From: Escherichia marmotae
GTDB taxonomy: Bacteria; Pseudomonadota; Gammaproteobacteria; Enterobacterales; Enterobacteriaceae
Assembly: GCF_002900365.1 (NCBI RefSeq)
Contig: NZ_CP025979.1
Coordinates: 682,001-746,000, forward strand
Length of the DNA stretch: 64,000 nucleotides
Reading direction: 5' to 3'
Below the pieces are notes generated by a model. That model was given only the letters and a program-made list of their open reading frames with translations. It ran no database searches and was not told the DNA's origin. Below, in pieces: positions 28,683 to 38,514 of the stretch (position 1 is its first letter; every line of letters starts with the position of its first letter). The translations under genes and the position numbers were made by a program.

Positions 28683-31600
28683 ATGATTCCACAGATTTCC
28701 CAGGCACCCGGCGTCGTTCAACTGGTGCTTAATTTTTTGCAAGAGCTGGAGCAACAGGGTTTTACTGGCGATACGGCGACAAGTTATGCCGATCGTCTGA
28801 CAATGTCGACCGACAACAGCATTTACCAACTTCTCCCCGATGCGGTGGTATTTCCACGTTCAACCGCAGATGTGGCGTTAATCGCCCGTCTGGCTGCGCA
28901 GGAACGCTATTCATCGCTGATCTTCACCCCACGCGGCGGTGGCACCGGCACTAACGGTCAGGCGCTCAACCAGGGGATTATTGTTGATATGTCTCGCCAT
29001 ATGAACCGCATCATCGAAATTAATCCTGAAGAGGGCTGGGTGCGCGTTGAAGCTGGGGTGATTAAAGATCAACTTAACCAGTATCTGAAACCGTTCGGAT
29101 ATTTCTTTGCACCGGAACTTTCGACCAGCAACCGGGCAACGCTTGGCGGGATGATTAATACCGATGCTTCCGGTCAGGGATCGCTGGTCTATGGCAAAAC
29201 GTCAGATCACGTGCTGGGCGTGCGGGCGGTGTTGTTGGGGGGCGATATTCTCGATACGCAACCTTTACCCGTAGAACTGGCTGAAACGCTGGGTAAAACC
29301 AACACCGCTATCGGGCGTATCTATAAAACGGTTTATCAACGCTGCCGCCAGCAGCGGCAGTTAATTATCGACAAGTTCCCCAAACTTAACCGTTTTCTTA
29401 CCGGTTACGATCTGCGCCATGTCTTTAACGATGAGATGACCGAGTTCGACCTGACTCGTATTCTGACGGGTTCAGAAGGGACGCTGGCCTTTATTACCGA
29501 AGCGCGACTGGATATTACTCGTTTGCCTAAAGTGCGCCGTCTGGTGAATGTCAAATATGACTCTTTTGACTCCGCGCTGCGTAATGCGCCGTTTATGGTT
29601 GAGGCGCGCGCGCTTTCAGTAGAGACGGTGGACTCTAAAGTGCTGAATCTGGCGCGGGAAGATATCGTCTGGCATTCCGTTAGCGAACTGATTACCGATG
29701 TGCCCGACAAAGAGATGCTCGGGCTGAACATTGTTGAATTTGCCGGGGACGATGAGGCGTTGATCGACGAGCGGGTAGACGCACTCTGTGCGCGGCTGGA
29801 TGAGCTGATCGCCAGCCAGCAAGCGGGCGTGATCGGCTGGCAGGTGTGTCGTGAGCTGGCTGGAGTCGAGCGCATTTATGCGATGCGTAAAAAAGCTGTT
29901 GGCCTGCTTGGCAATGCTAAAGGGGCAGCCAAACCGATCCCATTTGCCGAAGATACCTGCGTACCGCCGGAACATCTGGCGGATTATATTGCTGAATTTC
30001 GCGCACTGCTCGACAGTCACGGTTTAAGCTATGGCATGTTTGGCCACGTCGATGCGGGGGTCTTGCACGTCCGTCCGGCGCTGGATATGTGCGATCCGCA
30101 ACAAGAGATTTTGATGAAACAAATCTCTGATGACGTGGTGGCGCTTACCGCGAAATACGGTGGTTTGTTGTGGGGGGAGCACGGTAAAGGTTTTCGTGCC
30201 GAATACAGCCCGGCGTTTTTCGGTGAGGAACTTTTCGCTGAACTGCGCAAAGTTAAAGCGGCGTTTGATCCGCATAATCGGCTTAATCCGGGGAAAATTT
30301 GTCCGCCAGAAGGTATCGACGCGCCGATGATGAAAGTAGACGCGGTGAAACGCGGTACGTTTGACCGGCAGATCCCTATCGCAGTTCGTCAGCAGTGGCG
30401 CGGGGCAATGGAATGTAACGGCAACGGTTTATGCTTCAACTTTGATGCTCGTAGCCCAATGTGCCCGTCGATGAAGATAACCCAGAATCGTATCCATTCA
30501 CCGAAAGGGCGCGCGACGCTGGTGCGCGAATGGTTGCGTTTGCTGGCTGACCGTGGTGTTGACCCATTAAAACTGGAACAAGAACTGCCTGAAACGCGAG
30601 CCAGTTTGCGTACGTTGATTGCCCGCACTCGTAATAGCTGGCATGCCAATAAAGGTGAGTATGACTTCTCCCACGAAGTCAAAGAGGCGATGTCTGGCTG
30701 CCTGGCCTGTAAAGCCTGTTCAACCCAGTGCCCTATCAAAATTGATGTGCCGGAGTTCCGCTCTCGTTTCCTGCAACTTTATCACACCCGTTATTTACGC
30801 CCGCTGCGTGACCATCTGGTGGCGACGGTCGAGAGTTATGCGCCGCTGATGGCGCGAGCGCCGAAGACGTTTAACTTCTTCATTAACCAACCGCTGGTGC
30901 GCAAACTGTCGAAAAAACATATCGGCATGGTCGACTTGCCGCTGCTTTCGGTGCCGTCGTTGCAACAACAAATGGTGGGGCATCGCTCGGCAAACATGAC
31001 GCTGGAACAGCTTGAAGTGCTTAATGCTGAGCAGAAAGCACGCACGGTGCTGGTGGTGCAAGACCCTTTCACCAGTTATTACGATGCACAGGTGGTAGCG
31101 GATTTTGTCCGTCTGGTCGAGAAATTAGGTTTCCAGCCCGTGTTACTGCCGTTCTCACCAAATGGTAAAGCGCAGCATATCAAAGGCTTTCTCAATCGTT
31201 TTGCAAAGACAGCGAAAAAGACGGCGGACTTCCTCAACCGCATGGCGAAGCTGGGAATGCCAATGGTGGGCGTCGATCCAGCTCTGGTGCTTTGTTATCG
31301 CGACGAATATAAGCTGACGCTGGGCGAGGAGCGCGGTGATTTTCAGGTCTTACTGGCAAATGAATGGCTGGCAAACGCACTTCAGCCACAGCTGGTGGCA
31401 GCGGTTAGTGGCGAGCCGTGGTATTTCTTTGGCCACTGTACCGAAGTCACCGCCTTGCCGGGTGCGCCAGCGCAGTGGGCCACGATATTTGCCCGTTTTG
31501 GCGCGAAGCTGGAAAATGTCAGTGTGGGTTGCTGCGGCATGGCGGGGACTTACGGACATGAAGCGAAAAATCATAAAAATTCGCTCGGGATCTATGAGTT

Positions 31601-31739
31601 ATCCTGGCATCAGGCGATGCAGCGACTGCCGCGTAATCGCTGCCTGGCAACCGGATATTCCTGCCGAAGCCAGGTAAAACGGGTTGAAGGCACGGGGGTA
31701 CGCCATCCTGTGCAGGCATTACTGGAGATTATTAAATGA
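28683..31739 (+). CDS. ydiJ: FAD/4Fe-4S D-2-hydroxyglutarate dehydrogenase YdiJ
   Basis: A 1018-aa multidomain flavoprotein. An FAD-binding PCMH domain (about residues 45-270; FTPRGGGTGTNGQAL, STSNRATLGGMINTDASGQG) is followed by the FAD-oxidase C-terminal domain (to about 530; FGHVDAGVLHVRP, GEHGKGFRAEY). Next come a ferredoxin-like region with CLACKACSTQCP near residue 675 and a CCG-type domain (VGCCGMAGTYGHE). It oxidises D-2-hydroxyglutarate in E. coli. The stop overlaps the menI start by 4 nt, so the two are coupled. Confidence 0.95.
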   Translation: MIPQISQAPGVVQLVLNFLQELEQQGFTGDTATSYADRLTMSTDNSIYQLLPDAVVFPRSTADVALIARLAAQERYSSLIFTPRGGGTGTNGQALNQGIIVDMSRHMNRIIEINPEEGWVRVEAGVIKDQLNQYLKPFGYFFAPELSTSNRATLGGMINTDASGQGSLVYGKTSDHVLGVRAVLLGGDILDTQPLPVELAETLGKTNTAIGRIYKTVYQRCRQQRQLIIDKFPKLNRFLTGYDLRHVFNDEMTEFDLTRILTGSEGTLAFITEARLDITRLPKVRRLVNVKYDSFDSALRNAPFMVEARALSVETVDSKVLNLAREDIVWHSVSELITDVPDKEMLGLNIVEFAGDDEALIDERVDALCARLDELIASQQAGVIGWQVCRELAGVERIYAMRKKAVGLLGNAKGAAKPIPFAEDTCVPPEHLADYIAEFRALLDSHGLSYGMFGHVDAGVLHVRPALDMCDPQQEILMKQISDDVVALTAKYGGLLWGEHGKGFRAEYSPAFFGEELFAELRKVKAAFDPHNRLNPGKICPPEGIDAPMMKVDAVKRGTFDRQIPIAVRQQWRGAMECNGNGLCFNFDARSPMCPSMKITQNRIHSPKGRATLVREWLRLLADRGVDPLKLEQELPETRASLRTLIARTRNSWHANKGEYDFSHEVKEAMSGCLACKACSTQCPIKIDVPEFRSRFLQLYHTRYLRPLRDHLVATVESYAPLMARAPKTFNFFINQPLVRKLSKKHIGMVDLPLLSVPSLQQQMVGHRSANMTLEQLEVLNAEQKARTVLVVQDPFTSYYDAQVVADFVRLVEKLGFQPVLLPFSPNGKAQHIKGFLNRFAKTAKKTADFLNRMAKLGMPMVGVDPALVLCYRDEYKLTLGEERGDFQVLLANEWLANALQPQLVAAVSGEPWYFFGHCTEVTALPGAPAQWATIFARFGAKLENVSVGCCGMAGTYGHEAKNHKNSLGIYELSWHQAMQRLPRNRCLATGYSCRSQVKRVEGTGVRHPVQALLEIIK

Positions 31740-32146
31740 TATGGAAACGTAAAATCACCCTTGAGGCGCTGAATGTCATGGGTGAAGGAAACATGGTGGG
31801 GTTACTGGATATTCGCTTTGAACATATTGGTGATGACACGCTGGAAGCGACAATGCCAGTAGATCAGCGGACGAAGCAGCCTTTTGGGTTGCTGCATGGC
31901 GGGGCGTCTGTGGTTCTGGCTGAGAGTATCGGTTCCGTTGCCGGTTATTTATGTACCGAAGGCGAGCAAAAAGTCGTTGGTCTGGAAATCAATGCCAACC
32001 ATGTCCGGTCGGCGCGAGAAGGGCGGGTTCGCGGCGTTTGCAAACCGCTGCATCTCGGTTCAAGGCACCAGGTCTGGCAGATTGAAATCTTCGATGAGAA
32101 AGAGCGTTTGTGCTGTTCGTCACGATTGACGACCGCCATTTTGTGA
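31736..32146 (+). CDS. menI: 1,4-dihydroxy-2-naphthoyl-CoA hydrolase
   Basis: A 136-aa hot-dog-fold thioesterase that releases DHNA from its CoA ester in menaquinone synthesis. The motif FGLLHGGASVVLAES contains the catalytic Glu (near residue 63), and HVRSAREGRVRGVCKPLHLGSRHQVW follows. It overlaps ydiJ by 4 nt (ATGA). Confidence 0.95.
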   Translation: MIWKRKITLEALNVMGEGNMVGLLDIRFEHIGDDTLEATMPVDQRTKQPFGLLHGGASVVLAESIGSVAGYLCTEGEQKVVGLEINANHVRSAREGRVRGVCKPLHLGSRHQVWQIEIFDEKERLCCSSRLTTAIL

Positions 32147-32245
32147 CGTTGTCACCAGAAAAATGTGACGCATATTGTTTTTGGTTATTATCTGCGCAGT
32201 AAACGGTGGTATACTGTGCAGGTCTTGTCTACAAACGAGGATGCT

Positions 32246-32434
32246 ATGTCTACTCAACTTGATCCCACCCAACTGGCTATGGAATTTTTACGCCGTGACC
32301 AGAGCAATCTTTCTCCTGCCCAATATCTCAAACGACTGAAACAATTAGAACTTGAATTCGCTGACCTGCTCACACTCTCTTCTGCTGAATTAAAAGAAGA
32401 AATCTACTTCGCCTGGCGTCTGGGCGTGCATTGA
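32246..32434 (+). CDS. ydiH: Small conserved protein YdiH
   Basis: A 62-aa, mostly helical protein (MSTQLDPTQLAMEFLRRDQS...) matching K-12 YdiH. The ATG at 32246 is chosen because MSTQLD is conserved and AACGAGGATGCT precedes it; the 89-aa reading from 32165 extends into the promoter region. Function unknown; no motif seen. Confidence 0.85.
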   Translation: MSTQLDPTQLAMEFLRRDQSNLSPAQYLKRLKQLELEFADLLTLSSAELKEEIYFAWRLGVH

Positions 32435-32596
32435 TTGTGGTGTAATGCCGAAAGCTCGCCAAATCGACCTGGATTAACCTCCGTCCAGGCTCGACGGCTT
32501 CCTTAATGCTGCTTATTTTACCCGCTTGATCTCGCTTAAAAAGAATACAAATCGCAGTTTGTGTTAAAACGGCGGCCTGGTCTTATGAGATTATTC

Positions 32597-32664
32597 TTAT
32601 CGCCCCTTCAAGAGCTAAGCCACTGTGAGTGCCGGAGATAAGCGCCGGATGGGGTAGAAACCCT
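32597..32664 (+). ncRNA. rydB: RydB small RNA (approximate ends)
   Basis: The CGCCCCTTCAAGAGCTAAGC... GCCGGAGATAAGCGCCGGATGGGG segment, lying between ydiH and sufA, agrees with my recollection of RydB. It can fold with CGCCCC pairing GGGG(T) and an inner GCCGG/CCGG hairpin. The role in E. coli is poorly defined (reported to affect rpoS). Ends and strand are estimates. Confidence 0.5.
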
Positions 32665-32697
32665 TAAGTCTGTGTCGAACAGACTTAAGGGTTTTCT
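32659..32697 (+). terminator. Strong intrinsic terminator upstream of suf
   Basis: CCCTTAAGTCTG TGTCGAA CAGACTTAAGGG followed by TTTTC: a perfect 12-bp stem. It may end RydB or ydiH transcription and insulate sufA. Confidence 0.88.
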
Positions 32698-32783
32698 TAT
32701 TTCTGAACTCGCTACTTTTTTACCTATCCCTTAAATAGGCATTTTCGATACAACTTTTCCTTTTCCATCACCGCCTTAACTCT

Positions 32784-32942
32784 ATTTCTATAATAATCAT
32801 TATCTAACAATGAGATACCTAATTCTTAGCGTACCTGTTAACCCACAAATCAGGGTCTATGCTTATTAAATGCAGGCAAAAAGCATGTTTTACGGGAAAG
32901 CCCCTGCGTTTGCTGGGTTGAACTGATAATCATTATCACTAA
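32784..32942 (+). promoter_or_regulatory. suf control region with two Fur-like boxes
   Basis: Two Fur-like sequences are visible upstream of sufA: ATAATAATCATTATC (32788-32805) and TGATAATCATTATCA (32924-32938). The second is close to the known Fur/IscR-controlled suf promoter. Known regulators in E. coli also include OxyR, IHF and IscR, whose sites I cannot place with certainty. The 550-bp ydiH-sufA gap is otherwise explained by rydB and its terminator. Confidence 0.75.
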
Positions 32943-32984
32943 CATGCTGTTATCCGCGGTAAGCGATTTAAGTGAGGTAAATCG

Positions 32985-33353
32985 ATGGACATGCATTCAG
33001 GAACGTTTAATCCAGAGGATTTCGCCTGGCAAGGCTTAACGCTAACACCGGCAGCGGCAGCACACATCCGTGAGTTGGTGGCGAAGCAGTCGGGCATGGT
33101 CGGCGTGCGATTAGGTGTTAAACAAACGGGCTGTGCGGGCTTTGGCTATGTACTCGACAGCGTCAGCGAGCCGGACAAAGACGATCTGCTGTTTGAACAC
33201 GACGGCGCGAAGTTGTTCGTCCCGCTGCAAGCGATGCCGTTTATTGATGGCACGGAAGTCGATTTCGTTCACGAAGGACTTAATCAGATATTCAAATTTC
33301 ACAACCCGAAAGCCCAGAATGAATGTGGCTGTGGCGAAAGCTTTGGGGTATAG
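32985..33353 (+). CDS. sufA: A-type Fe-S carrier SufA
   Basis: A 122-aa A-type carrier that receives Fe-S clusters from SufBCD. The cluster-ligand cysteines are in LGVKQTGCAGFGYVLD and NECGCGES. It is the first gene of sufABCDSE, the Fe-S assembly route used under iron limitation and oxidative stress. AGTGAGGTAAATCG lies before the ATG. Confidence 0.96.
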   Translation: MDMHSGTFNPEDFAWQGLTLTPAAAAHIRELVAKQSGMVGVRLGVKQTGCAGFGYVLDSVSEPDKDDLLFEHDGAKLFVPLQAMPFIDGTEVDFVHEGLNQIFKFHNPKAQNECGCGESFGV

Positions 33354-33361
33354 GCGGTACT

Positions 33362-34849
33362 ATGTCTCGTAATACTGAAGCAACTGACGATGTCAAAACC
33401 TGGACCGGCGGCCCACTGAATTATAAAGAAGGATTCTTCACCCAGTTAGCCACTGATGAGCTGGCTAAGGGCATAAACGAAGAAGTGGTGCGCGCAATTT
33501 CGGCTAAGCGTAATGAGCCAGAATGGATGCTGGAATTTCGGCTCAATGCCTACCGCGCATGGCTGGAGATGGAAGAACCGCACTGGCTGAAAGGCCACTA
33601 TGACAAGCTGAATTATCAGGATTACAGCTATTACTCGGCACCATCGTGCGGTAACTGTGATGATACTTGTGCGTCGGAACCTGGTGCCGTGCAACAAACG
33701 GGTGCGAACGCTTTTTTAAGTAAAGAGGTGGAAGCGGCATTTGAGCAGTTGGGCGTACCGGTGCGTGAAGGCAAAGAGGTGGCGGTGGATGCCATTTTCG
33801 ATTCTGTTTCGGTTGCCACCACCTACCGTGAAAAACTGGCAGAGCAAGGGATCATCTTCTGCTCCTTTGGCGAAGCGATTCATGAACACCCGGAACTGGT
33901 GAGGAAATATCTCGGCACTGTGGTGCCAGGTAATGACAATTTCTTTGCCGCACTCAATGCGGCAGTAGCTTCCGACGGTACGTTTATTTATGTACCTAAA
34001 GGTGTGCGCTGCCCAATGGAACTTTCGACCTATTTCCGTATTAACGCAGAAAAAACCGGGCAGTTTGAGCGCACTATTCTGATAGCCGACGAAGACAGTT
34101 ATGTCAGCTACATCGAAGGCTGCTCCGCACCAGTGCGAGATAGCTATCAGCTACACGCGGCGGTGGTGGAAGTCATCATCCATAAAAACGCCGAGGTGAA
34201 ATATTCCACGGTGCAAAACTGGTTCCCAGGCGATAACAATACTGGCGGTATTCTCAACTTCGTCACCAAGCGCGCCTTGTGTGAAGGAGAAAACAGTAAA
34301 ATGTCGTGGACGCAATCGGAAACCGGTTCAGCGATTACCTGGAAATACCCAAGCTGCATTCTGCGCGGCGATAACTCAATCGGTGAGTTCTACTCGGTGG
34401 CGCTGACCAGTGGCCATCAGCAGGCTGATACCGGCACCAAGATGATCCACATCGGTAAGAACACCAAATCGACCATTATCTCGAAAGGGATCTCCGCAGG
34501 GCACAGCCAGAACAGTTATCGCGGCCTGGTGAAAATCATGCCAACGGCAACCAATGCGCGCAATTTCACTCAGTGCGACTCAATGCTGATTGGCGCTAAC
34601 TGCGGGGCGCATACTTTCCCGTATGTCGAGTGTCGCAATAACAGCGCGCAACTGGAGCACGAGGCGACTACGTCGCGCATTGGCGAAGATCAGTTGTTTT
34701 ATTGCCTGCAACGCGGGATCAGTGAAGAGGACGCCATCTCGATGATTGTTAACGGTTTCTGCAAAGATGTGTTCTCTGAACTGCCGCTGGAATTTGCCGT
34801 TGAAGCACAAAAACTCCTCGCCATCAGTCTTGAACATAGCGTCGGATAA
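33362..34849 (+). CDS. sufB: SufB Fe-S scaffold subunit
   Basis: A 495-aa beta-helix scaffold subunit of SufBC2D. I chose ATG 33362 (MSRNTEATDDV), 9 nt after the sufA stop, rather than the in-frame ATG at 33323 inside sufA. The C-terminal cysteine and histidine/aspartate region (ECRNNSAQLEHEATTSRIGEDQLFYCLQRG) is intact, as is the N-terminal Cys-rich segment SCGNCDDTC. Length matches E. coli. Confidence 0.97.
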   Translation: MSRNTEATDDVKTWTGGPLNYKEGFFTQLATDELAKGINEEVVRAISAKRNEPEWMLEFRLNAYRAWLEMEEPHWLKGHYDKLNYQDYSYYSAPSCGNCDDTCASEPGAVQQTGANAFLSKEVEAAFEQLGVPVREGKEVAVDAIFDSVSVATTYREKLAEQGIIFCSFGEAIHEHPELVRKYLGTVVPGNDNFFAALNAAVASDGTFIYVPKGVRCPMELSTYFRINAEKTGQFERTILIADEDSYVSYIEGCSAPVRDSYQLHAAVVEVIIHKNAEVKYSTVQNWFPGDNNTGGILNFVTKRALCEGENSKMSWTQSETGSAITWKYPSCILRGDNSIGEFYSVALTSGHQQADTGTKMIHIGKNTKSTIISKGISAGHSQNSYRGLVKIMPTATNARNFTQCDSMLIGANCGAHTFPYVECRNNSAQLEHEATTSRIGEDQLFYCLQRGISEEDAISMIVNGFCKDVFSELPLEFAVEAQKLLAISLEHSVG

Positions 34850-34858
34850 GGAATAAAT

Positions 34859-35605
34859 ATGTTAAGTATTAAAGATTTACACGTCAGCGTGGAAGATAAA
34901 GCTATCCTGCGCGGATTAAGCCTCGACGTTCGTCCAGGTGAAGTTCACGCCATTATGGGGCCAAACGGTTCGGGGAAAAGTACCTTATCGGCAACGCTTG
35001 CCGGGCGCGAAGATTATGAAGTGACGGGGGGGACGGTTGAGTTTAAAGGCAAAGATTTGCTTGAGTTGTCGCCGGAAGATCGTGCAGGTGAAGGTATCTT
35101 TATGGCCTTCCAGTATCCGGTGGAAATCCCTGGCGTCAGTAACCAGTTTTTCCTGCAAACGGCGCTCAATGCGGTGCGCAGCTATCGCGGCCAGGAAACA
35201 CTCGACCGCTTCGATTTTCAGGATTTGATGGAAGAGAAAATCGCCCTGCTGAAAATGCCGGAAGATTTATTAACCCGTTCGGTTAACGTTGGGTTTTCCG
35301 GGGGCGAGAAAAAGCGCAACGATATTTTGCAAATGGCCGTGCTGGAGCCGGAACTGTGTATTCTTGATGAGTCGGACTCCGGGCTGGATATTGACGCATT
35401 AAAAGTGGTTGCTGATGGTGTGAACTCGCTGCGTGATGGCAAACGCTCGTTCATCATCGTTACGCATTACCAGCGCATTCTTGATTACATCAAACCTGAT
35501 TATGTCCATGTTTTGTATCAGGGGCGAATTGTGAAATCCGGTGATTTCACGTTGGTCAAACAACTGGAGGAGCAGGGTTATGGCTGGCTTAGCGAACAGC
35601 AGTAA
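34859..35605 (+). CDS. sufC: SufC ATPase
   Basis: A 248-aa ABC-type ATPase with Walker A GPNGSGKSTL, the signature region GFSGGEKKRNDI, Walker B CILDESDSGLDID and the switch His in VTHYQRIL. It drives the conformational change of SufBC2D. Its 3' end overlaps sufD by 26 nt, so the two are translationally coupled. Confidence 0.97.
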   Translation: MLSIKDLHVSVEDKAILRGLSLDVRPGEVHAIMGPNGSGKSTLSATLAGREDYEVTGGTVEFKGKDLLELSPEDRAGEGIFMAFQYPVEIPGVSNQFFLQTALNAVRSYRGQETLDRFDFQDLMEEKIALLKMPEDLLTRSVNVGFSGGEKKRNDILQMAVLEPELCILDESDSGLDIDALKVVADGVNSLRDGKRSFIIVTHYQRILDYIKPDYVHVLYQGRIVKSGDFTLVKQLEEQGYGWLSEQQ

Positions 35606-36851
35606 CATGCTGCAACAGTGGCATCACTTGTTTGAGGTCGGAAGGGCGAAACGCTCCCCGCAAGCACAGCAGCATTTACAACAACTGCTGCGTACCGGAC
35701 TGCCGACACGTAAACATGAGCACTGGAAATATACGCCACTGGAAGGGCTGACCAATAGCCAGTTTGTCAGCATTGCGGGTGAGATATCCCCGCAACAGCG
35801 AGATGCTTTAGCACTCACTTTAGACGCCGTGCGGCTGGTGTTTGTCGATGGACGCTACGTGCCATCACTTAGCGATACGACCGAAGGCAGCGGCTATGAG
35901 GTGAGTATTAACGACGAACGTCAGGGACTGCCTGATGCCATACAGCCGGAAGTGTTTCTGCATCTGACGGAAAGCCTGGCACAAAGCGTGACACATATTG
36001 CCGTGAAGCGCGGTCAACGGCCCGCGAAGCCATTGCTGTTAATGCATATTACCCAGGGCGTGGCAGGTGAAGAAGTGAACACCGCCCACTATCGGCATCA
36101 TCTGGATCTGGCGGAAGGTGCCGAAGCCACGGTGATTGAACATTTTGTCAGCCTGAATGACGCTCGTCATTTTACCGGAGCGCGGTTCACTATCAACGTT
36201 GCCGCGAACGCCCACTTGCAGCATATCAAGCTCGCGTTTGAAAATCCTGTAAGCCACCACTTTGCACATAACGATTTGCTGCTGGCGGGCGATGCCTCCG
36301 TATTTAGCCACAGCTTCCTGCTTGGTGGTGCTGTTTTACGCCATAACACCAGTACGCAACTCAATGGCGAAAACAGCACGTTACGTATTAATAGCCTGGC
36401 GATGCCGGTGAAAAACGAGGTATGTGATACCCGCACCTGGCTTGAACATAATAAAGGGTTTTGTAACAGCCGTCAGGTGCACAAAACCATCGTCAGCGAC
36501 AAAGGGCGCGCGGTATTTAATGGTTTGATTAACGTCGCGCAGCACGCCATTAAAACTGACGGCCAGATGACCAACAATAATCTGTTGATGGGCAAGCTGG
36601 CGGAAGTGGATACCAAACCGCAACTGGAAATCTATGCTGATGATGTGAAATGTAGCCACGGCGCAACGGTCGGGCGCATCAATGACGAACAGATGTTCTA
36701 TCTGCGTTCGCGCGGGATCAATCAGCAGGATGCCCTGCAGATGATTATCTACGCCTTTGCTGCTGAACTGACAGAAGCATTGCGTGATGAGGGGCTTAAA
36801 CAGCAGGTGCTGGCCCGTATCGGTCAACGGCTGCCGGGAGGTGCAAGATGA
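35580..36851 (+). CDS. sufD: SufD Fe-S scaffold subunit
   Basis: A 423-aa subunit related to SufB. I selected ATG 35580 (MAGLANSSN), which is the conserved start and is preceded by TGGAGGAGCAGGGTT inside sufC. The C-terminal core AEVDTKPQLEIYADDVKCSHGATVGRI, holding the conserved His of the cluster site, is intact. Its last 4 nt overlap sufS. Confidence 0.97.
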   Translation: MAGLANSSNMLQQWHHLFEVGRAKRSPQAQQHLQQLLRTGLPTRKHEHWKYTPLEGLTNSQFVSIAGEISPQQRDALALTLDAVRLVFVDGRYVPSLSDTTEGSGYEVSINDERQGLPDAIQPEVFLHLTESLAQSVTHIAVKRGQRPAKPLLLMHITQGVAGEEVNTAHYRHHLDLAEGAEATVIEHFVSLNDARHFTGARFTINVAANAHLQHIKLAFENPVSHHFAHNDLLLAGDASVFSHSFLLGGAVLRHNTSTQLNGENSTLRINSLAMPVKNEVCDTRTWLEHNKGFCNSRQVHKTIVSDKGRAVFNGLINVAQHAIKTDGQMTNNNLLMGKLAEVDTKPQLEIYADDVKCSHGATVGRINDEQMFYLRSRGINQQDALQMIIYAFAAELTEALRDEGLKQQVLARIGQRLPGGAR

Positions 36852-38068
36852 CTTTTTCCGTCGACAAAGTGCGGGCCGACTTTCCGGTACTTTCGCGTGA
36901 GGTGAACGGTCTGCCGCTGGCTTATCTCGACAGCGCCGCCAGCGCGCAGAAACCGAGCCAGGTGATTGACGCTGAAGCCGGGTTCTATCGTCACGGCTAT
37001 GCGGCGGTGCATCGCGGTATTCATACGTTGAGCGCCCAGGCGACCGAGAAAATGGAGAACGTGCGCAAGCGGGCGTCGCTGTTTATCAATGCCCGCTCGG
37101 CGGAAGAACTGGTGTTCGTTCGCGGTACAACGGAAGGCATCAATCTGGTGGCCAATAGCTGGGGCAACAGCAACGTGCGGGCGGGCGATAACATCATTAT
37201 CAGTCAGATGGAGCACCACGCTAACATCGTTCCCTGGCAAATGCTTTGTGCGCGCGTTGGTGCAGAGTTGCGGGTGATCCCCCTCAACCCCGATGGTACG
37301 CTGCAACTGGAGACGCTGCCTAATCTGTTCGATGAGAAAACCCGCCTGCTGGCGATTACTCACGTGTCTAATGTGCTGGGGACGGAAAATCCGCTACCGG
37401 AAATGATTGCTCTTGCGCATCAGCATGGCGCAAAAGTGCTGGTGGATGGCGCTCAGGCAGTGATGCATCATCCGGTGGATATGCAGGCGCTGGATTGCGA
37501 TTTCTACGTTTTCTCCGGGCATAAACTGTACGGTCCCACCGGGATTGGCATTCTTTATGTTAAAGAAGCCTTGTTGCAGGAGATGCCGCCGTGGGAAGGG
37601 GGCGGATCAATGATCGCCACCGTTAGTCTTAGCGAAGGCACCACCTGGGCCAAAGCGCCGTGGCGGTTTGAAGCAGGTACGCCCAATACCGGCGGCATTA
37701 TTGGACTTGGCGCGGCGCTGGAATATGTTTCGGCGCTGGGGCTTAAGCACATTGCTGAGTATGAACAGAATCTGATGCATTACGCGCTGTCACAACTGGC
37801 AGCAGTGCCGGATCTTACTCTCTATGGCCCACAGAACAGACTTGGCGTTATTGCCTTTAATCTCGGTAAACATCATGCCTATGACGTCGGCAGTTTTCTT
37901 GATAACTATGGCATTGCTGTGCGTACCGGTCATCACTGCGCGATGCCATTAATGGCGTATTACAACGTGCCCGCTATGTGTCGGGCATCGTTGGCTATGT
38001 ATAACACCCATGAAGAAGTGGATCGTCTGGTAACAGGATTACAACGTATTCACCGTCTGCTGGGATAA
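36848..38068 (+). CDS. sufS: Cysteine desulfurase SufS
   Basis: A 406-aa PLP enzyme that removes sulfur from cysteine and passes it to SufE. The PLP lysine is in FSGHKLYGPTGIG and the persulfide Cys in RTGHHCAMPLM near residue 364. Group II length. It overlaps sufD by 4 nt and precedes sufE by 12 nt. Confidence 0.97.
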   Translation: MTFSVDKVRADFPVLSREVNGLPLAYLDSAASAQKPSQVIDAEAGFYRHGYAAVHRGIHTLSAQATEKMENVRKRASLFINARSAEELVFVRGTTEGINLVANSWGNSNVRAGDNIIISQMEHHANIVPWQMLCARVGAELRVIPLNPDGTLQLETLPNLFDEKTRLLAITHVSNVLGTENPLPEMIALAHQHGAKVLVDGAQAVMHHPVDMQALDCDFYVFSGHKLYGPTGIGILYVKEALLQEMPPWEGGGSMIATVSLSEGTTWAKAPWRFEAGTPNTGGIIGLGAALEYVSALGLKHIAEYEQNLMHYALSQLAAVPDLTLYGPQNRLGVIAFNLGKHHAYDVGSFLDNYGIAVRTGHHCAMPLMAYYNVPAMCRASLAMYNTHEEVDRLVTGLQRIHRLLG

Positions 38069-38080
38069 CAGGGAGGCTCT

Positions 38081-38497
38081 ATGGCTGTGTTGCCAGATAA
38101 AGAAAAATTGCTGCGTAATTTTTTACGTTGCACCAACTGGGAAGAAAAATACCTCTACATTATTGAGCTGGGCCAGCGTCTGCCTGAATTACGTGACGAA
38201 GACAGAAGCCCGCAAAATAGCATTCAGGGCTGCCAGAGTCAGGTGTGGATTGTGATGCGCCAGAATGCGCAGGGAATTATTGAATTACAGGGCGACAGCG
38301 ATGCCGCCATTGTGAAAGGGCTTATCGCGGTCGTCTTTATTCTCTACGACCAGATGACGCCGCAGGATATTATTAATTTTGACGTGCGTCCGTGGTTTGA
38401 AAAAATGGCGCTCACCCAACATCTCACCCCGTCTCGCTCACAAGGTCTGGAAGCGATGATTCGTGCAATTCGCGCCAAAGCCGCTGCACTTAGCTAA
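38081..38497 (+). CDS. sufE: SufE sulfur acceptor
   Basis: A 138-aa protein that accepts persulfide sulfur from SufS on Cys51 (NSIQGCQSQVWI) and hands it to SufB. Last gene of the suf operon; GGGAGGCTCT precedes the start. Length normal. Confidence 0.96.
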   Translation: MAVLPDKEKLLRNFLRCTNWEEKYLYIIELGQRLPELRDEDRSPQNSIQGCQSQVWIVMRQNAQGIIELQGDSDAAIVKGLIAVVFILYDQMTPQDIINFDVRPWFEKMALTQHLTPSRSQGLEAMIRAIRAKAAALS

Positions 38498-38514
38498 ACT
38501 AAAAGAACAGCTTT

